Shown one piece after another: positions 19,313-27,963 of a DNA stretch of 64,000 nucleotides (position 1 is its first letter; every line of letters starts with the position of its first letter). The notes under the pieces were generated by a model. It saw only the letters and a program-made list of their open reading frames with translations, was not told the DNA's origin and made no database searches. Origin of the DNA: Actinomadura cremea (GTDB lineage Bacteria; Actinomycetota; Actinomycetes; Streptosporangiales; Streptosporangiaceae); the NCBI RefSeq assembly GCF_014648495.1, contig NZ_BMRF01000006.1, positions 124,001-188,000 of the forward strand, written 5' to 3'. A program made the translations under genes and the position numbers.

Positions 19313-20959
19313 ATGGCATCCTCGCTGCGCGCTTGGCTGGACAAGCCGAACCCCGGACGCGGCGTTCACCTGGCGACCGACGACGGCGGCTGGGACTTCC
19401 GCGACTACGGCGCGCTGGCGGCCGCCGCGCGGCGCACCGCCGGGGCGCTGATCGAGGAGGGCGTCCGGCCCGGTGACGTGGTGTGCGTTGTCCTGCCCAC
19501 CGACTTCACGTGCGTCGAGACCTACTTCGGGGTGTGGGCCGCCGGTGCGACCGTGTGCCTGATCACGCCGCCGCTGTTCCAGGACGGCGACGACTACGTG
19601 GCGCACGTGGCGGCGATCCTGCGGCAGGCGCGGCCGGTGCTGGTGGTGGCGTCCGACGACCTGGCGGACTACGCGGGCCGGGCGATGGCGCAGGCCGGGA
19701 TCGACGGGACGCCGTGGCGGCCGCGCCAGGGCGACGACGTCGCGGTGCAGCCGGCCGGGGAGCTGGCGCTGCTGCAGTTCACGTCGGGGTCGAGCGGCTC
19801 GCCGCGCGGTGTGATGGTCACCTGGGAGAACCTCGAGGCCAACAGCGACCTGATCGCGCGGACGGCCGGGTTCGAGGACGACGACGTCGTGGCGTCCTGG
19901 CTGCCGCTGTACCACGACATGGGGCTCATCGGGACGTTCCTGACGCCCATCGCGCGGCAGGGGATGCTGCGGCTGATGCGTCCCGACCACTTCATCCGCG
20001 ACCCCGCGCGCTGGATCCGGTGCTTCGCGGAGGCCGCGCACACGGCGGCGCCGCCGTTCGCGTACGCGTACTGCGCGCGGCGGGTGAAGCCGGAGCAGCT
20101 GGAGGGGCTCGACCTGTCCGGCTGGAAGATGGCGCTGATCGGCGCGGAGCCGATCGACCCGCACGCGCTGGAGGTGTTCGCGCAGCTGGTGGAGCCGTTC
20201 GGGTTCTCCCGGTCGGCGTTCCGGCCCGCGTACGGGATGGCCGAGACGACGCTGCTGGTCACGATGGACCACGTGTGGCGGGCGCCGCTGGCGGTGCGTC
20301 CCGACCCGGACGCGCTGTCGTTCGGCGAGCCGGTGCGGATCCTGGAGCAGCACCCGCTGGGGCCGGAGTCGCTCGGCGCGAAGGCCGGGTGGATCGTCGG
20401 GTGCGGGACGCCGGAGGCCGACGTTCCGGTCGCGATCGTCGACGACGAGGGCCGCGAGCTCGGCGAGGGGCTGCTCGGCGAGATCGTCGTCGGGGGCGCG
20501 TCGGCGTGCCCGGGGTACTACGCGGGCGCGGAGGCGAAGTCGACGCGGTTCCTCGGCGGGCGGGTGTACACCGGGGACGCCGGGTTCTTCCACGAGGGGC
20601 AGCTGTTCGTCCTCGGCCGGATGGGCGACAGCATCAAGGTGCGGGGCCGCTCGGTGTACGTCGAGGACCTCGAGGCCAAGATCGCCGAGAGCACGGGGCT
20701 CGGCAAGGGCCGCATCGTGGCGGTCGGGGTGCCCGGGGCCGGGCGCAAGGGGATCGCGCTGTTCGCCGAGACGCAGGACGACTCGTGGGCGCCGGACGTC
20801 CGGGAGATGCTGCGGCGCCGGCTCGGGGACGACGTGGAGCTGACGATCGTGGTCGGCGCCGGGCTGATCCAGCGGACGTCCAGCGGGAAGCCGCGCAGAA
20901 GGTACATGTTCGAGCGGTTCCAGGCGGGGCTGATGGAGGGCGGCCGCGCGCTCGATTGA
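19313..20959 (+). CDS. Fatty acyl-AMP ligase (FAAL-type ANL enzyme)
   Basis: A 548-residue ligase with FAAL hallmarks: P-loop LLQFTSGSSGSPRGVMVTW, SWLPLYHDMGLIG, GAEPIDP, PAYGMAETTL and the TSSGKPRRR ending with a catalytic Lys. FAALs form acyl-AMP and hand the acyl group to an acyl carrier protein rather than CoA. No ACP or polyketide synthase gene is in the window, so the acceptor is elsewhere or the enzyme works with the downstream hydrolase-ligase fusion. Start ATG 19313 has GAAAGG upstream. It probably leads an operon with the gene at 21011. Confidence 0.88.
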   Translation: MASSLRAWLDKPNPGRGVHLATDDGGWDFRDYGALAAAARRTAGALIEEGVRPGDVVCVVLPTDFTCVETYFGVWAAGATVCLITPPLFQDGDDYVAHVAAILRQARPVLVVASDDLADYAGRAMAQAGIDGTPWRPRQGDDVAVQPAGELALLQFTSGSSGSPRGVMVTWENLEANSDLIARTAGFEDDDVVASWLPLYHDMGLIGTFLTPIARQGMLRLMRPDHFIRDPARWIRCFAEAAHTAAPPFAYAYCARRVKPEQLEGLDLSGWKMALIGAEPIDPHALEVFAQLVEPFGFSRSAFRPAYGMAETTLLVTMDHVWRAPLAVRPDPDALSFGEPVRILEQHPLGPESLGAKAGWIVGCGTPEADVPVAIVDDEGRELGEGLLGEIVVGGASACPGYYAGAEAKSTRFLGGRVYTGDAGFFHEGQLFVLGRMGDSIKVRGRSVYVEDLEAKIAESTGLGKGRIVAVGVPGAGRKGIALFAETQDDSWAPDVREMLRRRLGDDVELTIVVGAGLIQRTSSGKPRRRYMFERFQAGLMEGGRALD

Positions 20960-21010
20960 TAAACGCGGCGATAACGGACAACATGTCGTTGACGCTGTGA
21001 AAGGTCGACG

Positions 21011-23977
21011 ATGCCGTCTGTGTCCAGAATGCTGCGCCGGTTCGGTTCCACCGCGCAGAACGCCCTCGAGGTCGCCCGATTCGGCGGTTTCGACACCGAT
21101 GAGGACGCCTCCCCGTGCGAGGTGGTGACCGAGGAGCGGGTGTACCGGCTGCGGCACTACTTCCCGGACGCGGGGGACGGGCCGGTGATCCTGCTCGTCC
21201 CGCCGCTGATGATCACCGCGGAGGTGTACGACGTCTCGTCGCGGTCGAGCGCGGTGGGAGTGCTGCGCCGCTCGGGCGTCGATCCGTGGGTCGTCGACTT
21301 CGGCGCCCCGGAGCGGGAGCCGGGCGGGTTGGAGCGGACCGTCACCGACCACGTCGTGGCGGTCAGCGACGCCGTGGACCGGGTCCGGGAGCTCACCGGA
21401 CGGGACGTGCACCTGGCGGGGTACTCGCAGGGCGGCATGTTCGTCTACCAGGCGGCGGCGTACCGGCGCAGCGAGGGCATCGAGTCGGTCGTCACGTTCG
21501 GCAGCCCGTCGGACACGAGCGTCGGGCTGCCCTTCGGCGTCCCCGGCCGACTCGCGGCCGAGGGCGTCGAGCGGATCCCCGACTGGGTGCTGGGCGAGTT
21601 CGCGGTCCCCGGATGGGTGACGCGGCTGGGGTTCCAGCTGCTCAGCCCGGTCAAGTCGGTGCGGTCGCGCGCGGAGTTCATCCTGCAGCTGCACGACCGG
21701 GAGCGGCTGGCGCCCAGGGAGCGGCAGCGGCGGTTCCTGGAACGGGAGGGCTGGGTGTCGTGGCCCGGGCCCGCGCTCGCGGAGTTCCTGCGGCAGTTCG
21801 TCCAGCACAACCGGATGCTGACGGGCGGGTTCGTCATCGGCGACCGCGTCGTGACGCTCGCCGACATCACCTGCCCCGTGCTGACGTTCGTCGGGGAGGT
21901 CGACGAGATCGCGGCGCCGCCGATGGTGCGCGGCATCCGCCGGGCCGCGCCGCGCGCCGAGGTGTACGAGGCGTCGCTGCGCGCCGGGCACTTCGGGCTC
22001 GTCGTCGGGACGGTCGCGAACGAGCAGACGTGGCCCGCCGTCGCCGCGTGGACGCGGTGGCGCGACGGGACGGGCGAGCTGCCGGGCGCCGTCGCGCCCG
22101 TCACCGGGGACGCGGAGGTCCGCGCGCCGCGCCCGCCCGGCGGGCTCGCCGGGTACGGGCTGCAGCTCGCGATGGGCGTCGGGACGAGCGCCGCGACGTC
22201 GGCGCTGCGGACGGTGTCGCGGGCGGCGAGCGGCACCCGGCAGCTCGCGGGGGAGGCGGTGCAGAACCTGCCGCGGCTCGCGCGGCTGGAGCGCATCCAC
22301 TCGGCCACCCGCATGTCGATGGGCCTGCTGCTGGACGAGCAGGCCGAGCGGAGGCCGGACGAGGTGTTCTTCGTCTACCAGGGGCGCGCGCACACGCACG
22401 CGGCGGCCGGGCGGCGCATCGACGCGGTCGTCCGCGGGCTGATCCACATCGGGGTGCGGCAGGGCGACACGGTCGGCGTGCTGATGGGGACGCGGCCGTC
22501 GGCGCTCGCGCTCGTCGCGGCGCTGTCCCGGCTCGGGGCGGTCGCGGTGCTGCTGCGCCCGGACGGCGACCCGGCGGCGGAGGCGCGGCTCGGCGGCGTC
22601 ACCCGGGTGATCGCCGACCCGGAGCACGCGGCGCGGGCGGCGGAGCTGGGCGTCCCGGCGCATCTGCTCGGAGGCGCCCGCGGCGCCGGGCGGGACGTCC
22701 TGCCGGACATGGAGCGCATCGACGTCGACGAGCTGAAGCCGCCCGCCTGGTACCGGCCGAATCCGGGACGGGCGGGCGACCTCGCGTTCGTCGTGTTCAG
22801 CGGGGACGGCGAGCACCTGCGGGCCAGCCGGATCACGAACCGCCGGTGGGCGCTGTCGGCGTTCGGCACCGCCTCGTCGGCCGCGCTGTCGCCGTCCGAC
22901 ACCGTGTACAGCATCACCCCGATCCAGCATCCGTCGGCGCTGCTGATGAGCCTCGGCGGCGCGGTCGCGGGCGGCGCGCGGCTCGCGCTGGCGGGCGGCT
23001 ACGACCCCGCGACGTTCTGGGACGAGGCTCGCCGGTACGGGGTGACGGTCGCGTCCTACACCTGGACGCTGCTGCGCGACCTGGTGAACGCGCCCCCCGA
23101 CCCGGCCGAACGGCACCACGCCGTCCGGCTGTTCATCGGCTCGGGCATGCCGCGCGGCCTGTGGCGGCGGGTGGAGGAGCGGTTCGCGCCCGCGCGGGTG
23201 CTGGAGTTCTACGCGTCCACGGCGGGCGAGTCGGTGCTGGTGAACCTGAGCGGGAAGAAGCCGGGTTCGCTGGGCCGCCCGCTGCCGGGCAGCGCGCAGG
23301 TGCGGCTCGCCCGCTACGACCTGGAGCGGGGCCGGCTGGCCGAGGGGCCGGACGGGCTCGCGGTCGAGTGCGAGCCGGACGAGATCGGGATGCTGCTGTC
23401 GCGGGTGCGTCCGGCGGCGCTCGGGGACGCGGCCCGGCCGGTGCGGGGCGTGTTCGAGCCGGACGACGCCTGGTCGATCACCGGGGACCTGTTCACCCGC
23501 GACGCCGACGGCGACTTCTGGCTGGTGGGGCGGGACGCCGAGCTGATCGGGACGGCCGAGGGGATCGTCCCGCCGGGCCCGATCCGGGACGCGCTCGGCG
23601 ACCTGCCGTACATCGACGCCGTCGCCGTCTACGGGATCCCGGTGGGGGACGCCGAGATCGTCGCGGCGGCCGTCCGGCTGCGGGACGGCGCCGAACTGAA
23701 GCCCGTCGACCTGTCCGAGGCGCTGCTGCGGGTGGATCCCGGGCTGCGGCCCGCGCTGGTGCGGGTGGTGGACGAGATCCCGGTGACGGCCGGCCGGCGG
23801 CTGCGGACCGGGGCGCTGCGGGACGAGGGGGTTCCGGAGGCGGCGGGGCGCCGCGCGTACGCGCGCGACCGCGCGGGCGCGTACCGTCCGCTGACGGACG
23901 CGGCCCGGCGGCGGCTGCTGAAGGTCCCCGCGAAGCGCCCGGCGCGCCGGGAGGGCGTCGCAGGTCACCCTGGATAA
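21011..23977 (+). CDS. Alpha/beta-hydrolase fused to a degenerate AMP-binding (acyl ligase) domain
   Basis: A 988-residue two-domain protein. Residues 1 to about 370 form an alpha/beta hydrolase resembling PHA synthase/depolymerase, with nucleophile elbow HLAGYSQGGMFVYQ. Residues about 430-960 follow the fold order of an acyl-CoA/AMP ligase. However, the P-loop reads VVFSGDGEHLRASRIT instead of TSGTTGxPKG, the YGxTE position reads FYASTAGES, and the C-terminal catalytic Lys motif reads VTAGRRLRTGALRDEG with no lysine. The adenylation half is therefore probably inactive or repurposed. ATG 21011 lies 51 bp after the FAAL gene. Related fusions occur in mycobacteria (from memory). Confidence 0.85.
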   Translation: MPSVSRMLRRFGSTAQNALEVARFGGFDTDEDASPCEVVTEERVYRLRHYFPDAGDGPVILLVPPLMITAEVYDVSSRSSAVGVLRRSGVDPWVVDFGAPEREPGGLERTVTDHVVAVSDAVDRVRELTGRDVHLAGYSQGGMFVYQAAAYRRSEGIESVVTFGSPSDTSVGLPFGVPGRLAAEGVERIPDWVLGEFAVPGWVTRLGFQLLSPVKSVRSRAEFILQLHDRERLAPRERQRRFLEREGWVSWPGPALAEFLRQFVQHNRMLTGGFVIGDRVVTLADITCPVLTFVGEVDEIAAPPMVRGIRRAAPRAEVYEASLRAGHFGLVVGTVANEQTWPAVAAWTRWRDGTGELPGAVAPVTGDAEVRAPRPPGGLAGYGLQLAMGVGTSAATSALRTVSRAASGTRQLAGEAVQNLPRLARLERIHSATRMSMGLLLDEQAERRPDEVFFVYQGRAHTHAAAGRRIDAVVRGLIHIGVRQGDTVGVLMGTRPSALALVAALSRLGAVAVLLRPDGDPAAEARLGGVTRVIADPEHAARAAELGVPAHLLGGARGAGRDVLPDMERIDVDELKPPAWYRPNPGRAGDLAFVVFSGDGEHLRASRITNRRWALSAFGTASSAALSPSDTVYSITPIQHPSALLMSLGGAVAGGARLALAGGYDPATFWDEARRYGVTVASYTWTLLRDLVNAPPDPAERHHAVRLFIGSGMPRGLWRRVEERFAPARVLEFYASTAGESVLVNLSGKKPGSLGRPLPGSAQVRLARYDLERGRLAEGPDGLAVECEPDEIGMLLSRVRPAALGDAARPVRGVFEPDDAWSITGDLFTRDADGDFWLVGRDAELIGTAEGIVPPGPIRDALGDLPYIDAVAVYGIPVGDAEIVAAAVRLRDGAELKPVDLSEALLRVDPGLRPALVRVVDEIPVTAGRRLRTGALRDEGVPEAAGRRAYARDRAGAYRPLTDAARRRLLKVPAKRPARREGVAGHPG

Positions 23978-24059
23978 GTCTGGACTTACCGACGCTCGCT
24001 GCGTTACAACGAAGCTACAGATTCCGTCCTTTTGTTGCACACATCCCCCCGGAGGTGCC

Positions 24060-25415
24060 ATGACGGGCGTCCTCGCCCCGCCGCCGCAGGGCAGCGACCT
24101 GAAACCGGTCCCCGGCGTGCCGGGCATCCCCTACATCGGCAACACGCTCGCGGTGATGCGGGACCCGATCGGCCAGGCCCGCAAGCGCTACGACGCGTAC
24201 GGTCCGGTCGCCTGGGGCTGGCTGCTCGGGCAGCGCACGTGCACGGTGCAGGGGCCCGAGGCCGCGGAGGCCGTCCTGGTCAACCGGGACAAGGCCTTCG
24301 CGAACGGTCCCGCCTGGAGCTACTTCATCGGCCCGTTCTTCAGCCGCGGCATCATGCTCCTGGACTTCGAGGAGCACCTGCACCACCGCCGCATCATGCA
24401 GCAGGCGTTCACCAGGCCACGGCTGCGCGCCTACATGGACGCGATGGCGCCCGGCATCGTCACCGGCCTCGACGCCTGGGAGCCGGGGCAGGACTTCAAG
24501 GTGTACGACCACCTCAAGCAGCTGACGCTCGACCTCGCGGTGGACGTGTTCATGGGCGTCGAACTCGACCGCGCCGAGCGCGACCGCGTCAACGGCGCGT
24601 TCATCGACGCCGTCCGCGCCGGGACCGCCTACGTGCGCTTCCCCGTGCCCGGCCTGCGCTGGCACAAGGGGCTGCGGGCCCGGAAGGTGCTGGAGGAGTT
24701 CTTCTACCGGCACCTGCCCGCCAAGCGCCGCGACGGCGGCGACGACCTGTTCGCCGCGCTGTGCCAGGCCGAGACCGACGACGGCCACCGCTTCACCGAC
24801 GAGGACGTCGTCAACCACATGATCTTCGCGTTGATGGCGGCGCACGACACCACGACCATCACGCTGACCACGATGTCCTACTACCTGGCCAAGTACCCCG
24901 AGTGGCAGGAGCGGCTCCGGGAGGAGTCCCTCGCGCTCGGCAGGCCGCGGCCGGGTTACGAGGACCTCGACGCGTTCACCGGCATCGACATGGTGATGAA
25001 GGAGTCGCTGCGGATGGTCGCGCCCGTCCCGGCGCTGCCCCGCAAGGTCGTCAAGGACACCTCGATCCTCGGTTTCCACGTGCCCGCCGGGACGGTCGTC
25101 GTGGTGCCGATGCTCAGCAACCACCACATGGCGCAGTGGTGGCCCGAGCCGGAGCGCTTCGACCCCGAACGCTTCTCCGCGGAGCGCCGCGAGGACAAGG
25201 CGCACAAGTACGCGTGGGCGCCGTTCGGCGGCGGCGCGCACAAGTGCATCGGGCTGTACTTCGCCGGCATGCAGGTCAAGACGATCATGCACCAGCTGCT
25301 CCAGCGGTACCGCTGGAGCGTGCCCGCACGGTACGAATGGCCGCTGGACACCACGTCCCTGCCCTCGCCCAAGGACGGGCTGCCCGTCCGCCTCGACCGA
25401 CTGGAGCAAGCGTGA
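24060..25415 (+). CDS. Cytochrome P450 (CYP136-like context)
   Basis: A 451-residue P450, longer than typical soluble bacterial forms. It opens with a Pro-rich anchor region (PGVPGIPYIGNTLAV) like eukaryote-type or CYP51-like enzymes. Motifs are the I-helix MAAHDTTTIT, ExxR as ESLRM and heme loop FGGGAHKCIGLYFAGMQ. The gene order P450-SDR with a nearby TetR resembles the M. tuberculosis CYP136 locus (from memory), suggesting a sterol, terpenoid or lipid substrate. GGAGGTGCC lies just before ATG 24060. The stop overlaps the next start (GTGA), indicating translational coupling. Confidence 0.9.
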   Translation: MTGVLAPPPQGSDLKPVPGVPGIPYIGNTLAVMRDPIGQARKRYDAYGPVAWGWLLGQRTCTVQGPEAAEAVLVNRDKAFANGPAWSYFIGPFFSRGIMLLDFEEHLHHRRIMQQAFTRPRLRAYMDAMAPGIVTGLDAWEPGQDFKVYDHLKQLTLDLAVDVFMGVELDRAERDRVNGAFIDAVRAGTAYVRFPVPGLRWHKGLRARKVLEEFFYRHLPAKRRDGGDDLFAALCQAETDDGHRFTDEDVVNHMIFALMAAHDTTTITLTTMSYYLAKYPEWQERLREESLALGRPRPGYEDLDAFTGIDMVMKESLRMVAPVPALPRKVVKDTSILGFHVPAGTVVVVPMLSNHHMAQWWPEPERFDPERFSAERREDKAHKYAWAPFGGGAHKCIGLYFAGMQVKTIMHQLLQRYRWSVPARYEWPLDTTSLPSPKDGLPVRLDRLEQA

Positions 25416-26221
25416 GCAAGGTCATCGCGATCACCGGGGCGGCGCGCGGCATCGGCCTCGCCACCGCCCGCGCCGTGAAGGCGCGCGGCGCGACCGTCGT
25501 CCTCGGCGACATCGACGAGGCGGCGGTGAAAACCGCCGCGGACGACCTGGGCGTCACCGGGCTCGTCGTGGACGTCACGTCCCGCGCGTCGTTCGCCGCG
25601 TTCCTCGACCGGGCCGAGGCGGCGGCCGGACCGATCGACGTCCTGATCAACAACGCGGGGATCATGCCGATCGGGCCCGTCACGCAGGAGAGCGAGGCCG
25701 ACGCCCGCCGCTGCCTCGACATCAACGTGCACGGCGTGATGACCGGCACCAAGCTCGCCCTGGACCGGATGCTGCCGCGCGGCCGCGGCCACGTGATCAA
25801 CATCGCGTCGCTGGCCGGGATCCTCTACACCCCCGGCCTCGCCCTCTACAACGCGAGCAAGGCCGCCGTCGTCGCGTTCACCGAGGCGACGCGGCTGGAG
25901 GTGCGGGACCGGGGCGTGCACGTGAGCGCCGTCCTGCCGTCGTTCACCAACACCGAGCTGGTCGCCGGGACCGCCAGCCCCAACGGCATGCGCAACTGCG
26001 AGCCCGAGGACATCGCCGCCGCCGTGGTCGAGCTGATCGGACGCCCGCGCCCGCAGGTCGTCGTGCCGAAGAAGCTCGGCGCGCAGACCCGGCTGGGCGC
26101 GCTGTTCCCCGACCGGGTCCGGCGGGCGGTCTCCCGCCGGTACGGCCTCGACAGGATCTTCCTGGAGTACGATCCGGCGGCCCGGAAGGGCTACGACGCC
26201 CGCATCCGCTCCGGCTCCTGA
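25412..26221 (+). CDS. Short-chain dehydrogenase/reductase
   Basis: A 269-residue classical SDR. The cofactor motif is TGAARGIG, followed by NNAG and catalytic Ser in NIASLAG with YNASK (Tyr-x-x-x-Lys). The Asp after the second strand (VVLGDIDEA) predicts NAD(H) preference. An extended C-terminal tail of about 50 residues is shared with the mycobacterial SDRs that accompany CYP136. It starts at GTG 25412, coupled to the P450, and probably oxidises or reduces the P450 product. The last 31 bp overlap the end of the convergent DUF2236 gene. Confidence 0.9.
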   Translation: MSKVIAITGAARGIGLATARAVKARGATVVLGDIDEAAVKTAADDLGVTGLVVDVTSRASFAAFLDRAEAAAGPIDVLINNAGIMPIGPVTQESEADARRCLDINVHGVMTGTKLALDRMLPRGRGHVINIASLAGILYTPGLALYNASKAAVVAFTEATRLEVRDRGVHVSAVLPSFTNTELVAGTASPNGMRNCEPEDIAAAVVELIGRPRPQVVVPKKLGAQTRLGALFPDRVRRAVSRRYGLDRIFLEYDPAARKGYDARIRSGS

Positions 26222-27096
26222 ACCCCGCCGGACCGGACGCCCCGCGAGCGGTCCCGGTGCGCCTTCCGCGCCTCCCGGAAGGCGCGGCGGGCCTGCGGCA
26301 GGTACCGGACGGACTCCGGCAGCAGCGGCCACAGCGCGTTCCCCCGCCGGACGAGCGCGGCGAACCGCCGGTGGCGGCGCTCGTCCGCCGCGCTCCACGG
26401 CAGGTCGAGCAGCTCCCGCATCCGGGGCGGCATGCCGCCGACCGTGACGAACCGGGCGACCGCGTTCAGCGGCGGCGACACCGCCCGCCAGACCGGCGCC
26501 GGGACGCGCGGCGGCGCCGGCAGCCCCTTGGTCACGTAGCCGACGCCGTACCGGGCCGTCCGGTGCGCGACGATCTCCTCGTCGAGCATCCGCCGCCAGT
26601 ACGTCCGGAAGCCGTCCCAGTCGTCCGGCATCGCCCGGTCGCTGACCCCGTACATCCGGAACCAGACCTTCGACTCCTCGTAGATCCGCCGTTTCTCCGC
26701 GTCCGCGAGGGGACGGACGAACGTCTCGATCCCGTAGAGCATGTGGTCGAGGAAGGTCGCGTGCGCCCAGTAGTACGTCTCGGGGTCGAGCGCGTGGTAG
26801 CGCGAGCCGTCCGGCATCGTCCCCTTGATGTCGCGGTGGTAGTCGCGCACCGTCCGTCCGGTCTCGGGGGCGCGCGGCCCGCCGTAGACGGTGTCGAGGA
26901 TCGGCCCGGCGGACCGCTGGAGCCGCGCGAACGTCTCGGCGAAGAACACCGAGTGGTCGAGGACGCCCTGGCCGAGCGCGGGCAGCATGTTCTGCAGGAC
27001 GGCCGCGCGGGGGCCGACGAGCAGCATGCGGGTGTCGCCGAAGTAGCGCCAGGTGAGCGAGCCGGGGCCGAGCGGGGTGGGAGCCGGGTCCGTCAT
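26191..27096 (-). CDS. Oxygenase MPAB / DUF2236 family protein
   Basis: A 301-residue all-helical protein of the DUF2236 (ER-bound oxygenase MPAB) family. Related members include the rubber oxygenase Lcp. Conserved elements are LGPGSLTWRYFGDTRMLLVG at the N-terminus, DYHRDIKG, YYWAHATFLDHMLYG and WRRMLDEEIV. The His residues in HRDIKG and WAHATF are candidate heme ligands, which is inference. It is transcribed towards the P450-SDR operon and divergently from a TetR gene, so it likely belongs to the same lipid-oxidation pathway. ATG 27096 was preferred to the in-frame GTG at 27105. Confidence 0.85.
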   Translation of the reverse strand: MTDPAPTPLGPGSLTWRYFGDTRMLLVGPRAAVLQNMLPALGQGVLDHSVFFAETFARLQRSAGPILDTVYGGPRAPETGRTVRDYHRDIKGTMPDGSRYHALDPETYYWAHATFLDHMLYGIETFVRPLADAEKRRIYEESKVWFRMYGVSDRAMPDDWDGFRTYWRRMLDEEIVAHRTARYGVGYVTKGLPAPPRVPAPVWRAVSPPLNAVARFVTVGGMPPRMRELLDLPWSAADERRHRRFAALVRRGNALWPLLPESVRYLPQARRAFREARKAHRDRSRGVRSGGVQEPERMRAS

Positions 27097-27200
27097 GAGC
27101 ACCACCGGGGGAGACGCGGGAGGAACAGAACGACGAGAATTGTAACTCTGTTGCCCTCCGGGGGTCCCGGGCGGGTCCCGGACGCGGTTAGGGTGCGGGC

Positions 27201-27887
27201 ATGACGACCGATGCGACGGATGCGACCCGCGCGGACACGGGCACGGGCGCGGCGTCCGGCACGGGCGGGGGCGCGGCGGCGGGCGGGCTGCTCGCCCGGC
27301 TCTCGTCGCCCGAGCCGGGCGGCGCCGACGAGCTGGACGCCCGGATCCTGGACGCCGCGCTCGCCGAGTTCGAGACCTACGGGCTCCGCCGCGTCAGCGT
27401 CGAGGACGTCGCCCGGCGGGCCGGCGTCGCGCGCACCACCATCTACCGCCGGTTCGCCGGCAAGGACCGGCTGCTGCAGGCGGTGATCCTGCGGGAGGTG
27501 CGCCGGTTCCTCACCGCGATCGCCCGCGCGACCGAGGGCCTCGCGACGCCCGAGGACGCCGTCGTCGAGGGGTTCGTCGCGGGCGTGCAGGGCGCCCGGC
27601 GGCACCCGCTGATGCGGCGCGTGCTGGAGAGCGAGCCGGAGACCCTGCTGCCGCAGCTCGGCATGAACGGCGGCGCGGTGCTGGTCGCGGCCCGCGACGT
27701 CCTCGCCGAGCGGCTCCGCCGCGCCCGTCCGGCGGACGCGGCCGACCACGACGCGGTCGCCGAGGTGTTCGTGCGGCTCGCCGCGTCGCTGCTGCTCGTG
27801 CCGGGCGGCGGGCTGCCGCTGGAGGAGGACGACGACATCCGCGCGTTCGCCCGCGACTACCTGACCCGCATGCTGCGGCGCCCGTAA
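27201..27887 (+). CDS. TetR family transcriptional regulator
   Basis: A 228-residue TetR protein with an unusually long, low-complexity Thr/Gly/Ala-rich N-terminal extension (about 40 residues) before the helix-turn-helix, which ends RTTIYRRFAGKDRLLQAVI. It is divergent from the DUF2236 gene with 104 bp between. That gap contains AACAGA-N17-TCTGTT with an inner GAG/CTC dyad, a possible operator. By position it is the likely regulator of the P450-SDR-DUF2236 genes. A TetR gene also flanks the CYP136 locus of M. tuberculosis (from memory). Confidence 0.87.
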   Translation: MTTDATDATRADTGTGAASGTGGGAAAGGLLARLSSPEPGGADELDARILDAALAEFETYGLRRVSVEDVARRAGVARTTIYRRFAGKDRLLQAVILREVRRFLTAIARATEGLATPEDAVVEGFVAGVQGARRHPLMRRVLESEPETLLPQLGMNGGAVLVAARDVLAERLRRARPADAADHDAVAEVFVRLAASLLLVPGGGLPLEEDDDIRAFARDYLTRMLRRP

Positions 27888-27963
27888 AGGGGGGGTCGCA
27901 GGCGCGTCCCGCCGTCCCTTAGTCTTCGGTTGTCGAATTTCGTTCTAGAACCGGAGGCGCGAC

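Noticed and set aside
19274-24127. Very long open frame (over 1600 codons) on the minus strand
   Set aside because: It is antisense to the FAAL and hydrolase-ligase genes. Its translation is Arg/Pro/Asp-rich with no domain, as expected for a shadow frame in high-GC DNA.
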